Assembly: GCF_047495875.1 (NCBI RefSeq)
Contig: NC_092474.1
Coordinates: forward strand, 2,497,001-2,561,000
From: Pithys albifrons albifrons
Taxonomy: Eukaryota; Chordata; Aves; Passeriformes; Thamnophilidae
DNA: 64,000 nucleotides
Direction: 5' to 3'
Positions 12,480-24,800 of the stretch are shown piece after piece. Numbering within the stretch: position 1 is the first letter of the stretch; every line of letters begins with the position of its first letter. The position numbers and the translations under genes were made by a program. Below the pieces are notes generated by a model. That model saw only the letters and a list, made by a program, of their open reading frames with translations, was not told the origin of the DNA and did no database searches.

Positions 12480-12780
12480 CACTAAGCCCCTTAATTCTTT
12501 CTTTTAGTCTTTTCTTCTCATGTTTTGCATTTGCTTTTTTTTATTCTTCTGATATTAGTTTTTTGTTCTGTTTTCTTCTGCAGTTTTCACCTTTTCCCCC
12601 CTCAGTTCAACATTCTCTTTAATGTTCTTTCCCCCCTTTCTTTTTAAAGCCCTGTGATTATTTTTTTCTCTCCTCTCTCTCAGTCCCCTCCCTTTTTAAG
12701 CCTTTATTCTGCTTCATATTCTCTGCTAGAACTCCGTCCTCTGCTGTCCTGTCTGTGTCCCTGTCCGTGTGGTCCTGGTG
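12480..12780. repeat. Pyrimidine-rich low-complexity tract
   Basis: About 300 bp on the plus strand are dominated by C and T, with runs such as TTCTTTCTTTTAGTC, CCTTTTCCCCCCTC and TCTCTCCTCTCTCTCAGTCCC. It is not a clean tandem repeat. It contains several polypyrimidine-AG words that mimic splice acceptors (for example TTCTTCTGCAG near 12573 and CTCTCTCAG near 12675), but no coding frame follows them. Confidence 0.6.
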
Positions 12781-15700
12781 GATGAGCCATGGTGGGCTGT
12801 TGAATGGCTGTGCCTGCTTTTCTGAGGGCTCCCTGCCTGTGGCTGCTGCTGTTCTTGCATCCAGCAGCTTGCCTGGCATTCCCCGAGATGTTTCAGCTAC
12901 ACACACCACTCTGGGGCAAGAAAGGTACCAAAAGTAGCTTGAAAGTGTGTAGAAATATGGTGGGTTTGCTCTTTTTCTAGTTGTATTATTCTTCTCATTT
13001 TAGTGTGGCAGTAACTCTGCAGTTCTGGTTTGTTACTGGCATTGCTTTGTGTTTAAGAAGCTGCTGTGAGGGCAGTTGTGGAGAAGGAGTTTGTCCAAAT
13101 GGCTCATTAGAACCAACCAGAAACGTCAGAGCGGGCAGTCAAAATGAGACTTGGCTGATGTTGTGATAATCCTGCTATTATGACTAAACTAAAATAATAA
13201 AAAGTATAAACTTTGTGTAATAAGAGTAATAATCCTTGGGATATTTGCAATGGAAAAGGTTGCAGGTATAAATAAGGCTTTCAAAGCAAAGTTGTTGCTA
13301 CTCAATCATCAGGTGGTTATTTTCAGGTCCAGCTATGCCACCACCTGTGTGCCTTGTGGCCCCTTCCTTATTTATCACTTTCAGATGTAGCTGTTGGACA
13401 TTATCAAGTGGACTCAATAAGCAAAAATGAACTGCATGTAGTGGTTTAGAAAGAGAAGATTTGGATTAAATATAAGTCTCCGTGGTAGGATTTGGTGGCA
13501 CTCAGTGCAAATAGTGCCTGAATGATTCTTATTAGTTGACATTGTATAATAGAGTAAAATGTTTTTACAAATGATTTTTGATAGCTCTGATCCTTTGCAG
13601 TCACAGGAAATTTACCTGTAGTTATAAAAACATATAGAATAACAATAATTCCCTGAATTTGGATAAGCTGTGATACTGCAAAGATCAGGCAATAAAAAAT
13701 GAAGGCACATATTGTCTCTATGTCTCTGGTGATAGACACTATCCATTCTTAGGTATCATTTTATTTCTACCTTATATAAAGCCCAGGAACTGAGGAAGTA
13801 GTAATTTTTTTTCCTCTCCATTAATAGAACTGAAGGAAATCTATTTTATTTCAGACAAGAAGAGAGGGGAAACTTTTGCATCTATGGTAGAATGAAAGGG
13901 CAGTATTATCTGCCCTCAGTAAATAGCAGATTTCATTAACAGTTCTTACTTGAAAACTGGTGAAAGCTTTTACTAGTTGTGATAGTTCAGAGTTGCCTGT
14001 TGACTTTTGAGTATCAGGAATGTGATACAGTAGGAAGGTAAAGAAAAGTAGAGTGCAGAACAGAGGTGAGACCCAGACTTGTGGATTCCTGCAGAAGGAG
14101 TTCTGGGTGACCTTCTGTGTCCCTCACTGCCGACCACCCCTGTGCCCATCCGGGAACATCCCTGGAAAGACAGAGGACTGACAGATAATCTATTTCCCAT
14201 TTAAGTTAAGGTTCCTTCTGTTTAGAAACAGGTGCTTTCACAAGCCAACTACTACTGAGTTCTGCATGATTAATATTGACCAGAACAATTATTGTGGCCA
14301 TTCAAATGTTTTGTGATCTTTTTCCTGGGTCTTGAGTAAATCTTGACCCGTAAATTTGTGCTGGGACTCAGCCTGAATTAGGCACCTCCCAATCTCTTTG
14401 CTTGTCTCTAAAGTGGGTAAAATAACAGTTCATTGCCTCACTTTAAAGTTTTCCTTGGTGAATTCAGGATTCTGATGAATCAGCCTAATTGTGTATAAAG
14501 ATAAAAAGTCTTTATGCAGATAAAAGAGGGTTTGGCAGTGCTTTCTTCTTTAAAGGGCAAAACCCCAGTGACTACTGAGGATGAAGTGCAATTAATCATG
14601 TGCTTGGATAAGCTGCTCATTCACAAGAACTGTGAGGCAGATGAGTTTCCATGATGAAGAATCTCATGTAGTTTTCACATTGGTGTGTTTTTCATGGTTG
14701 TAAATACGTAAATGGGGGCAGTGCAGATCTGTCCTTGGCAGCAGATGGACCTGAATAATTTCTTCTAGATTTGATCTACATAGGGAATTATGCCCATCAT
14801 GAAGATACAAAGAACTCTGATAATGAATGTGGTAAAATCATGCATGCCAGATATCTCAAATATTCAACCATCTCACTAATTGCACTGCCTTCTCTGGGCT
14901 GGAATCACTTGACCAAGAAGGATTATGCTCCTTCCATTCTCTTTCCAAAAATTAAATAAGATCTTATTAGAAATTCTGCTGTATGTCAAAGTGGGGGGAA
15001 GAACAGAGCAAGAGGAGAGGGGGAAAAATAAAAAAGCTTCATTCCTTTGAATTTGTGAAGATAAGAACATGCTTTAATGAGGAAAGAGAAGCCTACTTCA
15101 GAAGGAAACGACAGCCCTGCATCTGGCACTGAGAAACACACTGTAGTATCAGATGGGATTATCCAGGGCAGTAAATCTGAAAAGGATGCAGGGAAGAACT
15201 AAAATCATGTATTTTGTAAACAGGTTTTTACATCCAGATGTGTCGAAATCTGCCATGTGTTCTAAATTGCAGGTAATGGCTTTATAATTTGTACATGTTT
15301 ATTCCTTGGTGCTTATCTCTATCTCAAGAAGAATCTGTATTGAGAAAGTTACTCTGAAATACTGAACAAGACAATGGAGTATTTCTGTAAACTGGAGCGA
15401 CAAATTTTTTCATGAGACTGGACTTGGTTTTAAAATCCCTTATAAACTTTTCCTCCCTAAATATAATTCCAAAGATATCTTTGTTTTAGACAGGTGTCTA
15501 AAATATTTGCTGATCAATCTTCTAAAATCTATTTAGGTAGGAAACCAAATAGAGAAAATTGTTTACATGGTGAATCCTTAAAAGGATGAGTCTGAGTAAG
15601 CAAACTCCATGTAACTTTTGCCTTTAATATTAATGTATTAATTTTCATAAAATGTAAAATAAATGTGTTTAGTCTTCTCTCTTTTATATTCTACTGTTAA

Positions 15701-16319
15701 AGTTACCGTGAAACAAAAGCTAAAATAACAAATGTGAAATCAGGTTTTGTAAGTGTTAATGCCCCAAGGATGATCAAATCTTAGAGAGTTTCTAGAAGCA
15801 TCATACAGAAGTAGGGACATAAAAGGCTGTGTTGCTTGTGACTCACCTTGCCCTGCCTGCCAGTCAAAGCTGAGGGACTTGGATCTCCCCCAGGATTTCC
15901 TTCCCCAGGAAGCAGCTGCAGTAGGAGACAAGAGCCCAGGCCAGGAACACGTGTCTGCCCACACTGGTGAGCAGCCCCTGCCCCTTGCTGGGCTCCAGCA
16001 GTCAGGGAGGCACCTTGGTGTCTGTGTGATGCTGAAATCCAGACAGATCGTTTAGTTTTTGGAAACCCCTTTACACGGTGTCCATCCCTCAGCATTCGGA
16101 TAATCCAAATGGCCTGACTGTCCTGAGGGCCTTTGCAATAGGGTGTTGTTGAAAGAGGGTGTTGCTGAAATTCCGAGTGGCAGCTGCTGCTCACGCGGGG
16201 GCCAAACCCACCAGAGCTGTAGCCACTGTTGGAAGATGTGGTTTGAAATAGCCACATATCCTGAACTGACCATCTGCTTTGGGTACGTGTCCCTGTGGCT
16301 CATCAACCCTAATTGCTCC

Positions 16320-16560
16320 TGTGATCATTAGTAAAGGGGTGGGCTATTTGTCCTTATAAACTTAGTGGTGGTATTTTCTGAACTATAAATATCAGCCCCC
16401 TTCCGATATCCACTGGCTCCCATTTATCAAAGTGACAGCCAGCCAGCAAGCAAACCTCTCAAATGCATGATAAAATTAGCTACAATCAATACTCCATTCA
16501 AAGTAATATAATTAAGCCTACAAATTTATGTTTAATTTCATCTTGCAGGCTGCAGATGAC
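16320..16560. promoter_or_regulatory. Candidate conserved noncoding/enhancer-like block
   Basis: The block contains CCATTTATCAAAGTGACAGC near 16420, CAATCAATAC near 16485 and ATATAATTAAGCC near 16508, together with CTATAAATAT. It has no repeat signature and low CpG content. It resembles conserved noncoding elements in texture only. No alignment evidence is available. Confidence 0.18.
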
Positions 16561-17949
16561 ACTGTTTCAGAAAAACTTGATTTTTGTAATAGCCAGAGAA
16601 GATCAGCACAGATCAATTTATACAGTTCTTGTTGGCCAAGTACACTTACTAGGAAAAAAAGTTAGGAAAAATATTGCTCATATTTCTATTGCAGGGAGAC
16701 AGTTATCAGCTATCACAAATTTCAGGACAAAATAGCAGAAGTTTTCTTACACATTTTTTTTTTAAGGACTTCAAATTGTGATGAATGCTCAGCCAAAACA
16801 CTTTGAGATTCATGCAATCACTGGGGACTGTAGAATTTAGGGAGGCAGAATGCAGTTTGTTATTTCTAATTGGAACTATCACTTATAGGTGCATATAGTG
16901 TACTAATTAATCTTACTACTGGTTGAGTGAAGACCTTGGGTAAGTGTCTAAATATCTGAAATAGGATAAGGACATTAGTAAGACTAATTGTTTGAGAGTT
17001 ACTATAAGTACAAGAATATTCCAGTGTTTGAGTCTTCAATCTCCATATATTTGATAGCTATGTAGTTCCATCTGCTTTAGTGTTGGTTTTCCCTGAGAGC
17101 TGCCCTTGGGTCACTGAGATGTCCACACAGTGTCACTGGTTCATTGCCAAAAGGTACTATTAACTTGCAGAAATTTAGTATAGGGCATTACATCATTGAT
17201 GTCAGGATTTGCATCATGAAGATGCATTTGGACATGGTCTTGAATAAGAGGCCAGGGTGCCACTAGCAATGCTGACACTTGTTTTCAGATCTCATCCTGC
17301 TCCTTGTGTTCTCTCCCACTGTTGTACATGTGGGCCATTTCATCCTTCAGCTTTCTTTTGTCTGACTCCTCCTGCCTGGAGTGCCCGAGCTCTGGGGCTG
17401 CCTTGTCCTTGTCCCCCAGTGCTGCAATGCAATGTCAATGAAGCCATAGGTCAAGTCTGCTCTGGAAACAGATACTTATAGAAAGCTAAGCATCCTGTAA
17501 GTTCTGCACAGTGCACAACCCAGACACTGGGCTCATCCTCTCTTTCCAAGCTGATCCAAGCAAGGTGTTTCCTGTTACAAGTTGGGGGTGGCTCCTGGCA
17601 GAAAATTCTCTGTGGAAATAAATTCTTTGTGGAATTTGTTCTGTTTCTGTCTTTGATCTGTTACTCTGACTGGAAAACCCTTTCCTTTTGGCTCTTTGAT
17701 TGAGGTCCTACTGTGGGTGTAGGGCAAGGTGTCCATGTCCTGTGTGGAAGAGGGATCAGCAGCAATGGCAAAAGGGAGTAATGTGGAGGGTTTGAGCAGA
17801 AGGGTTTTGGCAGCTTTTGCTAGCAGCAAATCCAGAGTGTGTGATAACACTTACAAAGGAAATGTCAGGAGCCTGGGCCATATTAAAGAAAGCCTGAACT
17901 AATCTTTCAATTTGGGCTTGAGAGACTCTCCTGCAGTGGGGGGTGCATG

Positions 17950-17986
17950 TACACACACACAGTGTGCTTGTGTGTGTATCAATAAA
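17950..17986 (+). repeat. AC/GT inverted repeat beside an AATAAA word
   Basis: TACACACAC at 17950-17958 is the reverse complement of GTGTGTGTA at 17970-17978, so the strand can fold into a short hairpin with an 11-base loop. AATAAA follows at 17981-17986. A microsatellite origin (an AC run meeting a GT run) is the simplest explanation. There is no sign of a transcript ending here. Confidence 0.5.
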
Positions 17987-19821
17987 GCCTGGCCTCTGAT
18001 TCTTGTAATCCCTTCCTAGTGGAAAAGAATTTTCATGGTATTACACGGATTTTTTGTCAATTCAGAAGAAGAGTTGTGTCTTAGCACATTTCCAATCAAT
18101 TGGTGCCAGAAACATGCTTCTGACTGTGCACTTGTGTGCTGCCTTTAGGCAGTATGTGCAAAAAGGCAGCTACCCCAGGAGCTTTAGCTCTGCCCAGCAG
18201 GAAAGCAGTATCTGTATTATGAGCTCTCTTGCACGCTCTGACCGTGGTTTTGTCTGAGAAGTGATTATGTTTGCATTATAGGTCACTTGGAAATGTTTTC
18301 TTCTGAGCAAGTTTTTTCCTGTTCAAACTATCAGCTAACCCAGAGCTCAGTGAAGCAGCTGCCTCTTGGGTAAATCCTCTGGCAGCACAATTCTTGTCAG
18401 ACTTTTTCACGTGTTCATCTAGGTTAAAAGAATCAGAGCTGCTCCTGTGTGCTGCCATCAGCAACTGTAAGGGCCTGGGCACATCAGTGCATAGAGTAGT
18501 TAATTAAAAAAAATGAGCTGAGCTCTGTTTGCCCTGAGCCAGGTTAAATTGCAAGTAAACTTGCAAACAGCAAGACCTCTTGCTGGATGGCTCCTGATAG
18601 TCGAGCAGCAGATGCTGGGGGTGACTGTCATATTCCCTGTGCAGTTGGAAATGCAGTCATTTCAGGATGACAGAGCTGGAATTACAGCCCTGTTTGTGTC
18701 AAGCTTTGTAGAGATGTGCTGTGGCTAAGGCTGCCAGTAGCCTTGAAATTGTGTGTCCCTTTGGTGGATCCCTCACAGCAGTTATTTCTGTTGAAATGCA
18801 TATCAGATCTGGGGTTTATGTTCCACACTTTAGAGGCACTTTTTGGTGAGAATTGTCGTTCTTAATTGAGGCAGTGCTTGCTTCCTGGGCCTTTGCTTTG
18901 TCAGGTATGAGTTTGCTGTTCAGAAAGACTTTAAATGTGTTTGACTTCATGCTCTGCAGCTTAACTTCAAAGGATTTGCCCATAGCTCAGAACTACAAAC
19001 ACCTTCATCTCCATGTCAGGACAACCTGGTTCCTTTGCTCTGCAGAGCACAGTGAATGGTACTTGCAGATTGTTCTGACATCAGCCACTGCCTGGGCTTC
19101 AGCTGCCTCACTTGGAAGAGAAGAGAACACAAGGCTCATCTGGCCTCTAATGTGTGTAGACTTCTGAAGGTTGATGTGTTCTGCATATTGCTGTAAGTAC
19201 TGCTGAGTTGCTTTGAGTACCTCAGAGATGGTAAAAGTGAGAATCTGTCTGACTGTACAGCTTGGTAAAACCTCTGCAAAGATGGATTAATGACTAAGTG
19301 TTCCTTGGCTGGAGCTGAACAATGGTCAGAACAATGGAAGGTGGCCCAGCATTCACATGTTCCCCTGGGAGCTTTTTTGCCTCCAGAATGTGGCTTTCCA
19401 AATGCCACCGGAAAGCTGATGACTTCATCTGAAACATCAGTGGCAAAGTATTCCACAAATTAACTCATCATCTTAAAAATCAATATCATTTAAGATGTGT
19501 GTTCCAAACAGTGACAGCACCAATCTGAGAGTGTTCCCTGATTCAGCAGCTGAATGGAAATACCCATTAGAGAACAGGATGCTTCCTACTGTTCAGCCCA
19601 CGCCTTTCTCTTTATCAGAAGTAATTCGTGTTCCTTCGCAGCTGGTAAAGGCAATGAGCTCCTCTGTCTCTCTGAATTCCTGAGGCGTGAGGAGAAATAC
19701 TGAGGTAAACAATCAGCAGAAAAGGGACTGTGACAGAAGTCTACCAGTTAAGATGAGCAAAGAGCTTAGCTTTGTTGTTGGACAGGTAGGATTTGCTTGT
19801 TCTTGGGGACAATATCGTTAA

Positions 19822-19905
19822 ACGTGGGATTTAGGACTTGGAGGAGTTGATTGGAGTTAGTGCTTGGATTTAGGACTAGGAAGACCTATTGGATAAGAGT
19901 TATAA
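19822..19905. repeat. Decayed two-copy tandem duplication, period about 39 bp
   Basis: GGATTTAGGACTTGG at 19827 recurs as GGATTTAGGACTAGG at 19866. The following bases (GATTGGAGTTAG versus TATTGGATAAG) also align loosely. A third related word, CTAGGACTGGGTTTAGG, lies at about 20117. This is a small degenerate duplication with no coding meaning seen. Confidence 0.45.
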
Positions 19906-21190
19906 GTGGGGTGAAGGACAGAAGGTGCAAAAAAACCCCCAAACAGTCTCATTGGTGAAGGATGTAGTGCCTGATAGTGTGGGGTGACAGGGGCTGACAG
20001 GTCTGTCTGGGCAGATTTTGACTGGGGGCCATGAGGTGTTGCTGACATCAGCCTGGGTGTTGGACTACCAGGACAACAGAGACTCAAAGGTTAGCAGAAA
20101 TCAATGCTGCCTTGATCTAGGACTGGGTTTAGGCAGGGATTTCAGGACACCATGCTAGATGGAAGCTCAGTGTATATGGGGTGGAGGCATCTACCCTGAT
20201 AATCTGTATTTCTTGTTGAGTTTTGACAGAGCATCTACTCTAAGCTGGGCTAGTTGATGCCTGCTGGTGTTTTCTTGTTGTGCTAAATATGGGTCTGAAA
20301 ATATCTGGGTCTTCATTAAAACTAATGACTCATGTAGAAATCAATGAAACAAGTTTTCCCAAAGGCTAAAGTAATTCAGCTCTCCCACACAAGAGGAGTG
20401 GCCAGTCACAGAAGGCCATCTCAGTATCACAGCAAGCTTTATTTAAAGAGACCAACTTGTTTTTCACTGTAAGCTGTATTTTTGGGCATGGCTTCTGTTT
20501 CCCCCCTTCCAGGCTGATGGGCCCTGCTCCTGGCCATAGGGTGCAGTCCTGCTTCACCACATCGAGCTTTATGGCCCACCCATAAAAGCAGATTTAGCAG
20601 TAGCAGAAGCCTAAACACTCGAGCATATAATGGCAAAGCAAACCAGGATCCAGGGGCTCTGCTTCAACAGCCTTGTCAGGAGTTTGGCTGCACAGCAACC
20701 TGCAAGCCACCAGGGCAAATGTAGAGTGCCTCCAAATCTGACTCGGTCTCAGATGTAGTTTAACACTCATTTTAGCTGGATGAAATTCTCTGCAGGGATT
20801 TGCAGCAGGCAGAGCCTCAGTTCAGGCTTTCTCCTGGTGCATCTCCTTAGTTTACATGGAGGAGGTGTGTGCTCCATCCTTTATGCACTGGTTGATTCCT
20901 TGCTGACCTCAGGGCTCCCCCATTACTGCCAGCAGTTGGCTTCAAGAGCAAAAGGAAGTTTCATTATTGCAGTTCATCTGCAGCCAGAGAGAAGAATGGG
21001 CTACAGATTCAGGCAAGAGCAGACAGAGAAAGGGAATGAGCATGTGAGTGCACAAGATAAATTCTTAAAACACAATAAAACAAAAAAGCCAAGGAGAAAA
21101 CGAAAACTCCAGTCAGAAGGAAAATCTTTAAAGACTCAAAATAATTTCTGTAATGATCATCATAACAAATGCATTTCTAAATTATGATCC

Positions 21191-21803
21191 TGTTATGGGT
21201 TCACCTCAGTGGGCCTAAATTTGGGCTCTGAAGTTCGGACTAGGCCGAAGCCGTCAGCTGACTTGAGCTGGGCTGAGCTAACAGCTGATTTCTTCTAGCC
21301 AGTAACTTTGTATTCCATACCACATTACCACATCATCTCCAGGGAAGTAGGAACCAGTGTGGGAGTGGTTAAGGCAGTTGCTTTTTAGCCTCCCTCTTGG
21401 GAGGACACACGATGGGGGGATGGAGAGGGCCAGGCCCACCACTGGCTCACCGGGTATCTCGGGAAAGTCAAATGTGTTGTTCTGGTTCTCTCCTTTCTGC
21501 TTGGGTTTGTCTCCCTGGGGAATAAGTTTTTTGAAGTAATGTGTAGTTAAGACAGTAGAATTTGTGTGTTTGTTAGAAAGTGGGGAATTGTTTGTTGTTG
21601 TTGCAGACTTCTGTGAGTGTATATTTGTACTCTCTTCTAATTGTCTCTTTCTTTCTGTAAAAATATATGTAGTTTTAGTATAAACGTGGTTTGAAGGTTT
21701 TTTTCCCTTCCCCTCTCTTTTCCTCCCTTTCCTTGGTGTTAAGGAGGGAGGCTTTTCTCTCTGTACTTGGGGGGGTTGGCAGTTTGCTGCCCAAACCAAG
21801 ACA
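21191..21803 (+). mobile_element. Solo LTR of an endogenous retrovirus, avian ERVL-like
   Basis: This is a 613 bp block that begins TGTTATGGGTT and ends AACCAAGACA. The ends are imperfect inverted repeats (the reverse complement of the end is TGTCTTGGTT) with the canonical TG...CA boundary. It is flanked by GATCC on the left (21186-21190) and GATAC on the right (21804-21808), a 5 bp target-site duplication with one mismatch, as ERVL-type insertions make. The 'TTTGCTGCCCAAACCAAGACA'-style end resembles known avian ERVL LTRs. No gag, pol or env sequence lies on either side, so recombination between LTRs has probably removed the interior. A minus-strand ORF of 173 codons crosses the LTR and is an artefact. 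The plus orientation is inferred from the LTR end style. Confidence 0.8.
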
Positions 21804-24800
21804 GATACCCTTTTCCTTTCTTCATTTTATAAGCAGTTTGTCCGTGCAATTCTGTCTCACCTGCTCTCCCAAAAGGGCCTATCTGACAAATGACCCAGGG
21901 GCAAACACAGCATTAGAACAAAATAAACCCAGACATTCTGTGGGGAGCAAAGAGTTTAACTCTTGTTTACAACCCTCTTGTGTACTCCTGCCACACAGCT
22001 CCACAACTTTTTATCTCCTGGACACTGTAGAGAAGATATAATATTCTTAAATTTCCAGAAAAAACTCTTCTACCCGCAAATTCTCATTATAGGATAGAAA
22101 TGTCTTTTCTCTCTTCTTTAAGAGAATCATTTGGGAAGTCACTACTTTAGTACTACTGCAAGCAGCAATAAAAGTGCTGTCGAGGCTTTGATAAGCTGTG
22201 TCTACACAGTTTCACTGCAGAGTTTTGTTTCTTGATTTCCCTGGGCCGTTTTGCTGTGTCCCAGTTGTGCTCAGAGGATCTGTTTGTTCTTAGCGAGACT
22301 GCCCCAGGCGTTATTTCCCAAACGATTCCAGCACAGCTTCTGCAAATGTGTTGAAGGAAAGGCTAAAATCCTGTCTCTGAGAGAGGTTTGGTAGTAAAGG
22401 GCTGGTATGTGTCCAGTGAGCATTTCTCTGGAATGTTTCCTTTTTCACCTCTGAGGCTGACAGAAACCCACCCCTGCAAAGCTGTCCCACAGTTTGGAGA
22501 TGCTGCACTCTGAATGTGGCAACTAGACCCTTAATGAGGGTGTAGCAGTTGGGAACTACCTCCTTGCCAGCTCAACAGTGACGTCCCTTGAATTGTTTTT
22601 GGATATAAAGGAAGATTGAACAACATTTATCAGCTGTGGCTTTTACTCCCTTTAGGCTGGAGGTGCCTTAGTAAGCTGTGACTTTGCCTATCCAGCATCT
22701 AGCAGTGTTCCTTGGTCTTAGCAGAGCTGCCAGGGGGAGCAGCACCAAACTCCACACTAGTTAGGAGGCTGTGTGCTTGGAACCAAGCTCTCCAAAAACC
22801 AGAGACTTGCAGGACTTTTTGGGACATTTTGTAACCACCTAAATCAGGTGCAGGTATTTGACAGGTACAAATTCTTTAGACAGTTTGGTATCATTTGGAA
22901 ACGTATGCATGTGAATAAATTTAACTCTGGATGCTCCTTTAGCAGAGACTGAAGCCCAGAGGAACGTGAGACAATGTTTTTTTAAGAGTCAGTGTCCTTA
23001 ATGTAGTGATGGACTGTCCTAATATGCCATTATATTCCTTATGCATCATGCTGATACTGTTTGCTGGTTGGGTGATCCTGAACGCTGGTGACTTGTTTTG
23101 TAGTACCTTAATATTAAAAATACATCAAGTTGTTTGCCTTTTCCAAGTGCTTGGTGTGTTTGGATGCCTTTTGAACCAAGAGCATTATCCAGTCAGCAAA
23201 CAGCATGGCAGACTGGAAAAACAAACCCCTTCTGAGTTCAAAGCAAAGTATCTGCAACTTACCCAGGGCATGTGAGTCAGCACAAAGCCTAAGTCAGTCT
23301 TCTTTGTGTTCATCTAAATATTGCTGTAAAATATGGATATGTTCAGATTGATCTCTAGTAGCACATCTAAATCACCTACTAGAGAAGGAAACCCCTTTTT
23401 TTCAATGGATGGTTTGGTTTGTTTTTTGTTTTGTTTTTTAAATAATTGAGTAAGCATATGAAGCTGCATCTCCATCTCAGTTGCATCTCTCTGGGTCCAG
23501 CCTGGCTCTGTAAGGTATAAGCCATGTACAAGGCAAAGGCTCTTACAAGCCAGCAAGGACTAGATAACTGGCTTCTCACAAACATCCTTCATTTGGGAAA
23601 GCCAAGGATTAAAAAACACAAGAGAAAGCTTGCAGACTGGCTTAGGCAGCATCCTGCCTTGAGGCACTGGCTGAAGGGATACCCCAGGGGTGACTGCTGA
23701 GGGGATCCCACCCTGAAACTTCTCCCATTGAAGGGAGTGGGATAACCTGATGCTGCCCTGCAGAGGCTGCCTGCAGCTCTGTACTCCCCTCCTTTGGGGA
23801 AATAGCTGGAATTCCAGAGGCAGCTGTGCTTGAGGCTGGTAAGTCTTCTTTTCCTCTTAATGCTGGAAATGCACAGTCAAACTGATGTCTTGTGGTGCTG
23901 TTGTGCAGCCAGCCCCAGCTTCCCGGGAGTGCGGAGGCACAGAATCCAAGCTGCCTGAACCAAATGAGACAGCAGGAAAAGCCATTTAAAGCTCTTCTGC
24001 TTCTATCTCTCACTGCTGAACTTGCTGTGGGGGTAGATGTTAATTTAATGAGTACTCATTAAATTATCTTACAGTAGCTCAATAGGTCCCAGCAGGTTCC
24101 TTGAACATGACACAGGATTTTGTTTTGTATTGTTTGAGCTTAATTAGTTTTTCTGAGGGACAGTTATAGAAAAGGGTATAAAAATAACACTATGCAAAAC
24201 TTTCTGGAGAGAACTTATTCTTAACCCCACCTATGCTCCTGGTATTTTTAAGGTAATATTTGAAATATAGTTCAGCTTTCAGTATTGTTTTCCCCCAAAC
24301 ATTCTGATTTTTTTGAGATGTTAAAAACAATAGCGTCAAACATAGAAAAGTAATTTTAAGGAAAAGCAGCATATATGACTCAAATAAATTGGAAGGGGTT
24401 TCCTGGAAAAAAGGAAACACATTTATCTTGGAATCTGTCATAGTTTTCTGATTTTCCTCAGATGCAGGAGATCAGTTGTTCACCCAGCACTACTGTCAGT
24501 GTGAGCTGGGAGAGGTGAATTCCACCTGAGATGTGCAGTTGTGAGGTGTGACAACTCCAGCAGCAGCAATTAGACACAAACAGTGGGCTGTTCACCTGAA
24601 CCTGAAGCCCAATAGAGAGGGAGAAAAATTAGGAGACTTGAAACAAACTACATGATAGTGATCACAGATGATGTTTTTCATGGCTGTTCCCAAAGACAAA
24701 TAATTGACAGAGTATTGGAGAACTGTCTTGTGTTAACAACAATCGAGGACTAAGTGGCAGCAGGGATAACTATTCTTAGTGATCCAATATTGGTAAATAT

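Larger units (their letters stand above)
7673..21190. other. Anonymous noncoding DNA
   Basis: This is about 13.5 kb without a recognisable exon, RNA gene or named repeat. ORFs of 158-170 codons at 11580-12092 (+) and 15781-16257 (-) have no domain, no repeats and no splice-supported context, and look like chance open frames. The stretch contains a pyrimidine-rich tract, a GT/AC inverted repeat, a decayed 39 bp duplication and two enhancer-like blocks, each listed separately. Confidence 0.45.

Noticed and set aside
12560..12690. Splice acceptor-like words in a pyrimidine-rich tract
   Set aside because: A C/T-rich tract produces such words by itself; no coding frame or exon follows.
15781..16257. 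158-codon minus-strand ORF as a gene
   Set aside because: No recognisable family, low-complexity composition and overlapping ORFs in other frames; lacks splice or promoter support.
21278..21799. 173-codon minus-strand ORF as a gene
   Set aside because: It lies entirely within the solo LTR, antisense to its inferred orientation.
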